A DNA stretch of 6,827 bases from Lachnospiraceae bacterium (GCA_017463035.1 JAFTPY010000323.1:1-6827), one strand, 5' to 3'. Shown: positions 1 to 4,322, counted from the first letter of the stretch. Made by a program: numbers and translations. Notes: generated by a model not told the origin, from the sequence alone.

Positions 1-734
1 ACAATCGGGGCGGTAAGAGTAGCCTCTACTTCCGACTTTTCAAAACTCAAATCCGCATCCGCCATCTCACAGTTGATCAGCTTCAGATTCTTGCAGTAAC
101 ATAACGGCTGGGTCCCGGAAATCTTGCAATTCTCGAAGGTAATATTCTCCGCATACCACGCCAGATATTCTCCCTCTACCACACAATTTTTAATGACCAC
201 GTTTTTCGCATGCCAGAAGGCGTCCTTCGTATGTAATTCACAATTCTCAATGACCGCATTCTCTACATACTGGAAAGAATACTTTCCGGTAAACTCCACA
301 TCTTTAAATGCGATGTCCGAAGAACGCATCATAAAGTACTCACCCGCTGCCGTACTGTCCTCCACACGGATGTTGTGCACCGACCAACCGAATTCCGGAG
401 AAATAATATCACTGTTCCGAATCGTGATATCTCCGCACTCACGCATGGCCTTCACTCCGCGAAGCTTGGAATCCGTAATCTCTATCTTCTCAGAATACCA
501 AAACGCCGCGCGACAAAGCTCCGTCAACTCCGTATTCTTCATGGTCACTCCCGTATCGTGCCAAAACGGGTATCTTAAGTTCCACAAGCAACCGTCCACT
601 GTCACATTCCGGCTCTCCTTAAAGGCACTCTCGCCGTCCGCCGGACCTTCAAACTTACAATTCACAACCGTCACATCGGAGCTGCCGTAAAACTCTCTTT
701 CTTTATCAAAGGTCTGATTTTCCACTCGCATCAT
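1..734 (-). CDS. DUF3737 family beta-helix protein (C-terminus cut by window edge)
   Basis: The first 244 residues are visible; the frame is still open at position 1. The protein is a run of about ten repeats of roughly 18-22 residues, each with a short beta strand of the type VTVVNCKF, VTVDGCLW, IEITDSKL, ITIRNSDI, AVIENCEL, VVIKNCVV, ITFENCKI or LKLINCEM. An aromatic turn such as YPFWHD (55-60), AAFWYS (76-81), DAFWHA (171-176) or LAWYAE (191-196) recurs between them. This Asn/Cys ladder plus aromatic ladder is what I recognise as the DUF3737 family, a right-handed parallel beta helix of unknown function, usually near 280 residues, so about 40 may be missing. There is no signal peptide, so it is probably cytosolic. 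Two ATGs lie in tandem (734-732 and 731-729); AAGGAT (742-747) is well placed for the first. A Cys-rich small ORF ends four bases upstream. The family call is confident; the biochemical role is not known. Confidence 0.88.
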   Translation of the reverse strand, partial: MMRVENQTFDKEREFYGSSDVTVVNCKFEGPADGESAFKESRNVTVDGCLWNLRYPFWHDTGVTMKNTELTELCRAAFWYSEKIEITDSKLRGVKAMRECGDITIRNSDIISPEFGWSVHNIRVEDSTAAGEYFMMRSSDIAFKDVEFTGKYSFQYVENAVIENCELHTKDAFWHAKNVVIKNCVVEGEYLAWYAENITFENCKISGTQPLCYCKNLKLINCEMADADLSFEKSEVEATLTAPI

Positions 735-738
735 AACT

Positions 739-852
739 TCATCCTTTCAACGCGCCGATTGCCATAAAACTTCCGCATCCAAGAACCCCGCAGCAATTCA
801 CATTTATTGCAAAATATGAACAACAACTCTTATTGACAATCTGACACATCAT
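739..852 (-). CDS. Possible 37-residue Cys-rich small protein or leader peptide upstream of DUF3737
   Basis: A short frame with tandem ATGs (852-850, 849-847) ends in TGA at 741-739, four bases before the DUF3737 start. It has six Cys in 37 residues: C3, the pair C10-C11, the pair C20-C21 (in VNCCGVLGCGS) and C26, then a Gly/Ala-rich tail FMAIGALKG. The region upstream on the coding strand has AAGGA (865-869), about 12 bases from the ATG, and a purine-rich GAGAG closer in. The predicted promoter at 887-915 would start RNA near 880, about 28 bases before this ATG. That places the ORF first in the message, with the DUF3737 Shine-Dalgarno inside its last codons, so translation could be coupled. 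I do not recognise a family. It could be a coincidental frame in a long 5' leader; the Cys spacing and tight gap are the arguments for it. Confidence 0.4.
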   Translation of the reverse strand: MMCQIVNKSCCSYFAINVNCCGVLGCGSFMAIGALKG

Positions 853-886
853 TTTTCTCTCTTGTCCTTATTTTTCTTTCCTTTCA

Positions 887-915
887 CTTATATCATACTT
901 TTGCGGAAAAAGCAA
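887..915 (-). promoter_or_regulatory. Predicted sigma-A promoter for the small ORF and DUF3737
   Basis: On the minus strand a -35 box TTGCTT (910-915) is separated by exactly 17 bases from a -10 box TATAAG (887-892). The bases TGA directly before the -10 make an extended -10 element. Transcription would begin near 880, giving a leader of about 145 bases before DUF3737. The box overlaps an imperfect inverted repeat at 894-930. Confidence 0.6.
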
Positions 916-930
916 CCTTTTTCAAGTATG
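894..930. repeat. Bulged inverted repeat overlapping the DUF3737 promoter
   Basis: CATACTT (894-900) pairs with AAGTATG (924-930), and inside it GAAAAAG (906-912) pairs with CTTTTTC (917-923) around a CAAC loop. Five unpaired bases (901-905) sit on one side only. It begins 17 bases after the GNAT stop, so it could act as a weak terminator for that unit, but no clear T-run follows the full stem. Because it covers the -35 box and spacer it could instead be a protein-binding site. Confidence 0.5.
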
Positions 931-946
931 TAGGATAAAATGAACA

Positions 947-1306
947 CTATTCTTCTCTATTTACCTCATAAGTATAATTCAATAACTCATCTTCCTTCGA
1001 CACAAAGTCAAACCCCATCTTTTCAAATAAGCGAACGGATGCAATGTTGTTTTCATCAATCGACACTTCAATTCTGTTAAACCCGGAAATAAGATTTCCT
1101 GATTGAATATCTCCTAAAACAATTGTCGCAACCAAATGCCCGTCATCATAAGCCTTAAAAAAATACACATTCCTGCTTGTTGTTACATACTTCCAATAAT
1201 TCTGTTCGTCAATACTGATATAGTGGGATATTTCCGGCAGTTTAAACAGCGATTCTAAATAGGGAATAGCCGTATCCCTCTCGCTCATCATTCGTTGATA
1301 TTTCAT
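947..1306 (-). CDS. GNAT-family acetyltransferase, internally shortened, probably inactive
   Basis: This 119-residue protein has a recognisable GNAT layout. The N-terminal part (1-63) contains RDTAIPYLESLF and the strand YFFKAYDDGHLVATI. The C-terminal part (75-103) contains FNRIEVSIDENNIASVRLFEKMGFDFV, the typical last strands and helix with N-x-A-S-x-x-L-F-E-K-x-G-F. GNAT proteins normally have, between these parts, a strand and the acetyl-CoA pyrophosphate-binding loop R/Q-x-x-G-x-G/A, roughly 30 residues. Here the protein passes from VATIVL (59-64) straight to GDIQSG (65-70), so that motif is absent, and the length is well below the usual 145-160. The frame is intact, suggesting a clean in-frame deletion. 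The ATG overlaps the upstream gene's TGA as ATGA, so translation depends on that gene. Substrate cannot be predicted; it may be a decaying gene. Confidence 0.72.
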   Translation of the reverse strand: MKYQRMMSERDTAIPYLESLFKLPEISHYISIDEQNYWKYVTTSRNVYFFKAYDDGHLVATIVLGDIQSGNLISGFNRIEVSIDENNIASVRLFEKMGFDFVSKEDELLNYTYEVNREE

Positions 1307-1677
1307 TTAGTTCTCTCCCTTGTTTTGGTCAGATTATTTTTTGCTGTAGTGACAGACTTAACTAATAAAAATTTAATGGTCGAACATTTACGATTCAGTA
1401 CTTTATATCTGACCTCATCAATATAATCGCTCTTCCACAACATCTCTAACCATTTACTCGTTTCATTCGCTTCTTTCAAAGAAATTTCCAGTTTAGCAAT
1501 AAAATCGGCACGACTATGTGCATACTTACTTTCCGCTATATTCGCGCATATACTTGTAGCACTCCTGCCGATTTGATTGGAAATAACGTTTTCATGCTTT
1601 CCCCGAAGTTCTTTCGTTAATTGTAGCACTTCGACAGACAACTCCATAGACAAGTCCCCCAGTTTGTCTTCTTTCAT
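1303..1677 (-). CDS. Four-helix-bundle protein of the TIGR02436 / 23S-rRNA-IVS (S23) / Avd-like family
   Basis: The 124-residue product is almost entirely helical and lacks membrane segments. Its centre carries the family signature: SNQIGRSATSICANIAES followed by ADFIAKLEISLKEANETSKWLEMLW, roughly residues 33-82, matching the usual I-x-R-S-A-x-S-I-x-x-N-I-A-E and F-x-x-x-L-x-I-x-x-x-x-x-E-x-x-x-W-L pattern. Family members are small cytosolic proteins found in intervening sequences of some 23S rRNA genes, as standalone genes, and as Avd, the partner of reverse transcriptase in diversity-generating retroelements. No rRNA or reverse transcriptase is present here, so this is a standalone copy of unknown function. 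I chose the ATG at 1677-1675 because GGAAGGTGG lies just upstream (1683-1691); an in-frame ATG at 1731 would add 18 unconvincing residues. The gene and its GNAT neighbour are AT-richer than flanking genes, consistent with acquisition. Confidence 0.85.
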   Translation of the reverse strand: MKEDKLGDLSMELSVEVLQLTKELRGKHENVISNQIGRSATSICANIAESKYAHSRADFIAKLEISLKEANETSKWLEMLWKSDYIDEVRYKVLNRKCSTIKFLLVKSVTTAKNNLTKTRERTK

Positions 1678-1744
1678 ACTCACACCACCTTCCTTATATC
1701 TATTGCACCACATAGCATTCAAAAAAAACAATGCACAATCTTAT

Positions 1745-1918
1745 TTGTGCGAAGCACAACATCGTTTACGGCGTAGCCGTAATATCATTGCGAAGCACAT
1801 CTTTTGCACAAAGTGCATCTTCATTCATTTATGTCCGGGAATTTCTTATGATGTTGACCTACGGTCAAATGATATTGTGTGCTATGCACACAAACGAGAT
1901 TATGTCCTACGGACATAA
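1745..1918. repeat. Array of short 3-nt-loop hairpins with global twofold symmetry
   Basis: Clean stem-loops are 1745-1759 (6 bp, loop GAA), 1766-1782 (7 bp, loop GTA), 1805-1817 (5 bp, loop AAA), 1854-1868 (6 bp, loop TAC), 1875-1893 (8 bp, loop TAT) and 1900-1918 (8 bp, loop TAC). 1787-1800 is a 5-bp stem with one bulged C and loop GAA. 1829-1836 repeats the left arm TTATGTCC of the last hairpin but is not followed by a matching right arm. Spacers are mostly 4-6 bases. Left-half spacers contain ATC and right-half ones GAT or GAG; AATATCATT at 1781-1789 is matched by its reverse complement at 1868-1876. The array lies 67-241 bases upstream of the four-helix-bundle start codon and ends just before the tRNA-Trp terminator. 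It is not a CRISPR array, because the repeated feature is pairing rather than sequence. Confidence 0.9.
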
Positions 1919-1921
1919 ATG

Positions 1922-1951
1922 AAAAACCGAAAGAAAACTCTTTCGGTTTTT
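1922..1951 (-). terminator. Rho-independent terminator of tRNA-Trp
   Basis: A perfect 12-bp stem (1922-1933 with 1940-1951) encloses a six-base loop. Its outer five A:T pairs give a T-run on the minus strand directly after the GC-containing core CCGAAAG. It begins only two bases beyond the tRNA 3' end, so it clearly serves the tRNA. The symmetric A/T flanks also allow function on the plus strand. Confidence 0.88.
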
Positions 1952-1953
1952 AA

Positions 1954-2026
1954 CAGGGGCAGTAGGATTCGAACCCACGACCTGCGGTTTTGGAGACCGT
2001 TATTCTACCAGCTGAACTATACCCCT
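1954..2026 (-). tRNA. trnW: tRNA-Trp (anticodon CCA)
   Basis: The 73-base cloverleaf folds as follows: acceptor AGGGGTA with TGCCCCT (including one U:G pair), D stem GTTC with GAAT, anticodon loop CTCCAAA with CCA at 1993-1991, five-base variable loop AGGTC, and T arm GTGGG-TTCGAAT-CCTAC. The discriminator is G73, as expected for bacterial tRNA-Trp. The 3' CCA is not encoded; TTA follows and the terminator begins at once. It decodes UGG. Position 27 is A and position 43 is C, so the outermost anticodon-stem pair is a mismatch. It has its own promoter and terminator and is therefore a single-gene unit. Confidence 0.96.
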
Positions 2027-2050
2027 ATATGCAATTTTGACTGCCCTACT

Positions 2051-2079
2051 ATATTACAACGTTTTTTTCGAAATGTCAA
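2051..2079 (-). promoter_or_regulatory. Strong sigma-A promoter of tRNA-Trp
   Basis: On the minus strand there is a consensus TTGACA (2074-2079), a 17-base spacer and a near-consensus TAATAT (2051-2056). Transcription would start near 2044, about 18 bases before the mature tRNA 5' end. It is the best promoter match in the window, as expected for a stable RNA gene. Confidence 0.85.
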
Positions 2080-2095
2080 GTATTTTCGAAAAAAA
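2062..2095. repeat. 12-bp A/T-rich inverted repeat across the tRNA-Trp -35 region
   Basis: The left arm is seven T followed by CGAAA (2062-2073) and the right arm its exact reverse complement (2084-2095), with ten bases between. Each arm holds the self-complementary octamer TTTCGAAA, with centres 18 bp apart. The -35 box lies in the gap and the left arm lies in the promoter spacer. It could be an operator, an UP-element-like A/T tract, or extra termination signal for the gene upstream. Confidence 0.6.
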
Positions 2096-2105
2096 GTATG
2101 CAAAA

Positions 2106-2150
2106 TCGCTCTTGCAATTTGTGAAACACTATCACAAACCACAAGAGCGA
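2106..2150 (-). terminator. Rho-independent terminator of the DUF1858 gene
   Basis: An outer 9-bp stem (2106-2114 with 2142-2150) and an inner 7-bp stem (2118-2124 with 2132-2138) are joined by a 3x3 internal loop. On the minus strand the stem is followed by TTTTG and, 12 bases from the stem, a run of seven T. It starts ten bases after the DUF1858 stop codon. Confidence 0.82.
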
Positions 2151-2159
2151 CCCCATGAC

Positions 2160-2360
2160 CTACTTAGAAGCCAAATACTCGTTAATCTGGGTTACCAGCT
2201 CATCCGCATCGATGCCGTGTACCATGCATGCCATCTCCAAGCTCTCGCCCTGTGCGGACGGACAGCCGATGCAATGCATACCTGCTGCGAATAAAATCTC
2301 TACGATTCCCGGATCTACCTGAATCAGCTGTGCAATAATCATATCCTTACTTACCTGCAT
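2160..2360 (-). CDS. DUF1858 domain protein with CxxC motif
   Basis: This 66-residue protein consists of one DUF1858 domain. It begins MQVSKDMIIAQLIQVDPGIV, then has the short helix EILFAAGMHC with the conserved CIGCPSAQGESLEMAC segment: C30 and C33 form the CxxC pair and C45 follows, leading into the helix HGIDADELVTQINEYL. Members occur in anaerobes as small cytosolic proteins or fused to redox and Fe-S enzymes; the cysteines suggest a redox or metal role, but no activity is established. I chose the ATG at 2360-2358 because AAAGGAG lies just upstream (2367-2373); an ATG 13 codons earlier has no comparable signal. The gene is transcribed away from the ferredoxin gene and forms its own unit between a consensus promoter and a terminator. 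Confidence 0.9.
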   Translation of the reverse strand: MQVSKDMIIAQLIQVDPGIVEILFAAGMHCIGCPSAQGESLEMACMVHGIDADELVTQINEYLASK

Positions 2361-2443
2361 TTTTATTCTCCTTTCATCTATACATCGTCGGTACATCATA
2401 ATGTAAACCCGGCAATGTTCCTTGTTCTGACTCCATGTGTAAA

Positions 2444-2472
2444 AGTATACACAACCTGTCCCCGTTCGTCAA
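2444..2472 (-). promoter_or_regulatory. Sigma-A promoter of the DUF1858 gene
   Basis: On the minus strand TTGACG (2467-2472) is followed after 17 bases by TATACT (2444-2449). The start point would be near 2437, giving a leader of about 77 bases. I see no riboswitch or T-box pattern in this leader. Confidence 0.78.
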
Positions 2473-2479
2473 GGGGACA
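2457..2479. promoter_or_regulatory. Inverted repeat over the DUF1858 -35 box, candidate operator
   Basis: TGTCCCC (2457-2463) and GGGGACA (2473-2479) form a perfect 7-bp inverted repeat with a nine-base gap. The -35 hexamer occupies the gap and the left arm lies in the promoter spacer, so a bound protein would compete with RNA polymerase. I do not match it to a known regulator. Confidence 0.4.
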
Positions 2480-2576
2480 AGCATAGGAAGATTTCACACA
2501 AATATCCGACAATTTTCACTTTCTCCAACATCATCCACCCGTTCCAAGCTTCCTCTTACATTCCGAAAAAAGGTAC

Positions 2577-2605
2577 TTGTATTATTTGAAATTATATATT
2601 ACAAT
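2577..2605 (+). promoter_or_regulatory. Likely promoter of the ferredoxin gene
   Basis: TTGTAT (2577-2582), a 17-base A/T-rich spacer and TACAAT (2600-2605) precede the ferredoxin gene. The -10 matches consensus at five of six bases while the -35 is weak. The start would be near 2612, about 25 bases before the ATG, just upstream of the Shine-Dalgarno. The stretch 2480-2576 between the two divergent promoters holds nothing else I can support. Confidence 0.5.
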
Positions 2606-2636
2606 AGGGTTAGATTAATAAAAGGAGGATATCACA

Positions 2637-2804
2637 ATGGCATATAAGATTTCTGATCAGTGCATCAGCTGCGGCGCTTGTGCAGCAGAGTGCCCGGTAG
2701 GAGCAATCAGCGAGGGAGCTTCCCAGTACGAGATCGATGCAGACGCTTGCTTAGATTGCGGCGCTTGCGCAGCTACCTGCCCGACTGAGTCTATTTCTCA
2801 GTAA
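2637..2804 (+). CDS. Clostridial-type 2[4Fe-4S] ferredoxin
   Basis: This is a 55-residue low-potential electron carrier of the cytosol, which exchanges electrons with enzymes such as pyruvate:ferredoxin oxidoreductase, hydrogenase or Rnf in anaerobes. Two tandem cluster motifs are complete: C9-x2-C12-x2-C15-x3-C19-P (CISCGACAAECP) and C38-x2-C41-x2-C44-x3-C48-P (CLDCGACAATCP), so both clusters should form. As usual for the family, the last Cys of each motif ligates the other cluster. Length matches the classic 55-residue clostridial ferredoxins. AAGGAGG (2622-2628) stands eight bases before the ATG, a near-ideal Shine-Dalgarno that implies high expression. It is the only plus-strand gene here and is monocistronic, bounded by its own promoter and a strong terminator. 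It is divergent from the DUF1858 gene and convergent with the alcohol dehydrogenase gene. Confidence 0.97.
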   Translation: MAYKISDQCISCGACAAECPVGAISEGASQYEIDADACLDCGACAATCPTESISQ

Positions 2805-2820
2805 TTTACGAGCAAACTTC

Positions 2821-2852
2821 AAAACGCTTCACCTTTGCGGGTGAAGCGTTTT
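2821..2852 (+). terminator. Terminator of the ferredoxin gene, possibly shared with the convergent dehydrogenase gene
   Basis: A perfect 13-bp stem (2821-2833 with 2840-2852) encloses a six-base loop, TTTGCG. On the plus strand five T, then G and TTTTCTTTT, follow the GC-rich core. It starts 16 bases after the ferredoxin stop. On the minus strand four T follow the core, so it may also end the alcohol dehydrogenase transcript, which has no other terminator in 2853-2922. Confidence 0.92.
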
Positions 2853-2922
2853 TGTTTTCTTTTGTAGTTTTATGTTTTCTCTTTTGCATTTATGAAATAC
2901 CGGTCTCCCGATGTTTCTTCTT

Positions 2923-4107
2923 TTACTCCAACGTCGCTGCTGCCGCCCTTTCATAAATCTCGGTAACCGCAGCCTTATCAAGCTCTACATAACCGCCGCG
3001 GGTACCGTCGCCGATACCGAACAATTCCACAAGGCGCGGAATATCTTCTCTCTTTGCACCAAGCTGTTCGAAGTTAATCGGCATGCCGATGGAAGCAAGG
3101 AAACGACGGAACGCCTTTACGCCCTCCAACGCGGTCTCCTTCGGATTTGCGAAGTTCATCTGGCATCCGAAGACACGAGTAGCCATCTGTGCCATACGCA
3201 TCGGGTCGTGATGGTCTGCCACATAGGTCATCCAAGCCGGCATAATTACCGCAAGACCTGCGCCGTGTGCACAGTCATACAACGCGGAAAGCTGATGCTC
3301 GATACCATGGCTGTTCCAATCCTGTGCTCTGCCCACACCGACGATATTGTTATGTGCTACCATACCTGCCCACATAATATTTGCACGAGCCTCGTAATTG
3401 TGCGGGTCTGCAATGACACGCGGAGTCTCCTTCACCATAGTCAAAAGTACTGCCTCACACAGACGGTCCGTCACTTCTACCTCCGGGGTGTTGGAGAAAT
3501 AACGCTCAAATACGTGAGCCATAATGTCCGTTGCACCGCATGCGGACTGATAAGCCGGAAGAGTCTCCGTCAGTGCCGGATTCAGCACAGAGAACTTCGG
3601 GCGAAGACAATCTCCGCTGGCACCGCACTTTGTCAATGTAGACTCCTGTGTAATTACCGTATCCGGGGAACCTTCGCTGCCCGCTGCCGCAATGGTAAGC
3701 ACCGTACCTACCGGAAGTGCGGTCTGCGGACGGCTGCCGGAATAGAAATCCCAGAAGTCTCCCTCATACGGTACACCCATAGCAATTGCCTTTGCGGAGT
3801 CGATGGAACTACCGCCGCCTACCGCAACAATAAAATCAACACCTTCCTTACGACAAAGGTCGATGCCCTGATATACCAAACCGTCTCTCGGATTCGGCTG
3901 TACGCCGCCAAGCTCCACATAAGGAATCTTTTCCTCGTCGAGAGCAGCCTTTACTCTGTCCAAAAGTCCGGAACGAACCACGGAACCTCCGCCGTAATGA
4001 AGCAATACCTTGCTTCCGCCGAATCTCTTCACAAGTCTGCCGGTCTCCGCCTCCTGCCCTTTACCGAATGCAAAATAGGTCGGGCTGTAAAAAGTGAAAT
4101 TATTCAT
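2923..4107 (-). CDS. Iron-containing alcohol dehydrogenase, BDH/YqhD-type (NAD(P)H-dependent)
   Basis: The 394-residue cytosolic enzyme should interconvert aldehydes and alcohols with NAD(P)H, as butanol dehydrogenases and YqhD do. The N-terminal nucleotide-binding part (1-180) contains VLLHYGGGSV (34-43), GVQPNPR (68-74) and VAVGGGSSIDSAKAIA (94-109). The C-terminal helical part carries the metal ligands D194 and H198 (GATDIMAHVFE), H267 (NSHGIEH) and H281 (CAHGAGLA), at the same numbers as in E. coli YqhD, so the Fe/Zn site is complete. Full length for the family. The ATG at 4107-4105 has AGGAGG (4115-4120) seven bases upstream; the open frame continues beyond it without a start signal. It is a single-gene unit with its own promoter after the uvrA terminator. 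Substrate and NADH versus NADPH preference cannot be settled. A role in fermentation or aldehyde detoxification is inference. Confidence 0.95.
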   Translation of the reverse strand: MNNFTFYSPTYFAFGKGQEAETGRLVKRFGGSKVLLHYGGGSVVRSGLLDRVKAALDEEKIPYVELGGVQPNPRDGLVYQGIDLCRKEGVDFIVAVGGGSSIDSAKAIAMGVPYEGDFWDFYSGSRPQTALPVGTVLTIAAAGSEGSPDTVITQESTLTKCGASGDCLRPKFSVLNPALTETLPAYQSACGATDIMAHVFERYFSNTPEVEVTDRLCEAVLLTMVKETPRVIADPHNYEARANIMWAGMVAHNNIVGVGRAQDWNSHGIEHQLSALYDCAHGAGLAVIMPAWMTYVADHHDPMRMAQMATRVFGCQMNFANPKETALEGVKAFRRFLASIGMPINFEQLGAKREDIPRLVELFGIGDGTRGGYVELDKAAVTEIYERAAAATLE

Positions 4108-4135
4108 ATCATTCCCTCCTTGTTTTCTTCCTTTT

Positions 4136-4164
4136 ACTATACCATAGTCTGTCCCGATTTGCAA
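4136..4164 (-). promoter_or_regulatory. Sigma-A promoter of the alcohol dehydrogenase gene
   Basis: On the minus strand TTGCAA (4159-4164) is followed after 17 bases by TATAGT (4136-4141). TGG directly before the -10 makes an extended -10 element. Transcription would start near 4129, about 22 bases before the ATG, leaving just enough room for the Shine-Dalgarno. Confidence 0.75.
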
Positions 4165-4170
4165 TGTTTT

Positions 4171-4180
4171 TCTGTACAGA
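4171..4180. promoter_or_regulatory. 10-bp palindrome upstream of the dehydrogenase promoter
   Basis: TCTGTACAGA is a perfect palindrome seven bases upstream of the -35 box. This position would suit an activator or repressor dimer. It is short enough to be chance, and I know no regulator with this site. Confidence 0.25.
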
Positions 4181-4196
4181 CATGCTCTATAGACAA

Positions 4197-4230
4197 AAAA
4201 GATGTCTCCTTTCAAGCAGAGACATCTTTT
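4197..4230 (-). terminator. Rho-independent terminator of uvrA
   Basis: A perfect 12-bp stem (4197-4208 with 4219-4230) has a ten-base loop. On the minus strand the GAGACATC core is followed by six T. It lies about 90 bases after the uvrA stop and before the dehydrogenase promoter, so the two genes are separate units. Confidence 0.9.
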
Positions 4231-4322
4231 GCTAATATTTTTATATCGTATGCATTTTCTTATGAAACAGCAAGTCTTTCTTCACACAGGCGTTCATTGA
4301 TTCCCTCACTCTGCCCCGCCGG

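Noticed and set aside
124..690. Plus-strand open frame of 188 codons opposite the DUF3737 gene
   Set aside because: The minus-strand product is a regular beta-helix repeat protein; the plus frame is its shadow.
811..839. Second promoter TTGTCA-N17-TATTTT within the DUF3737 leader
   Set aside because: The spacing is right, but the -10 is weak, the region is A/T-rich, and it would fall inside the candidate small ORF; the promoter at 887-915 is better.
1303..1677. Avd of a diversity-generating retroelement, or an ORF within a 23S rRNA intervening sequence
   Set aside because: No reverse transcriptase, template/variable repeat or rRNA sequence occurs in the window, so only the protein family relation is supported.
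1678..1744. Promoter for the four-helix-bundle gene
   Set aside because: Candidate boxes such as TTGAAT-N18-TATAAG overlap the ribosome binding site, and none has good boxes with proper spacing; no call could be supported.
1745..1918. CRISPR array
   Set aside because: There are no identical repeats of 23-47 bases and no uniform unique spacers; only stem pairing recurs. No cas gene is present.
1731..1922. Open frame of 63 codons running through the hairpin array
   Set aside because: Its codons follow the palindromes, there is no Shine-Dalgarno, and the array explains the sequence better.
2361..2437. Riboswitch or T-box in the DUF1858 leader
   Set aside because: No T-box sequence, terminator/antiterminator pair or known aptamer core can be seen in these 77 bases.
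2435..2647. Plus-strand 70-codon frame overlapping the ferredoxin start
   Set aside because: It spans promoter DNA, has no ribosome site and conflicts with the clear ferredoxin frame.
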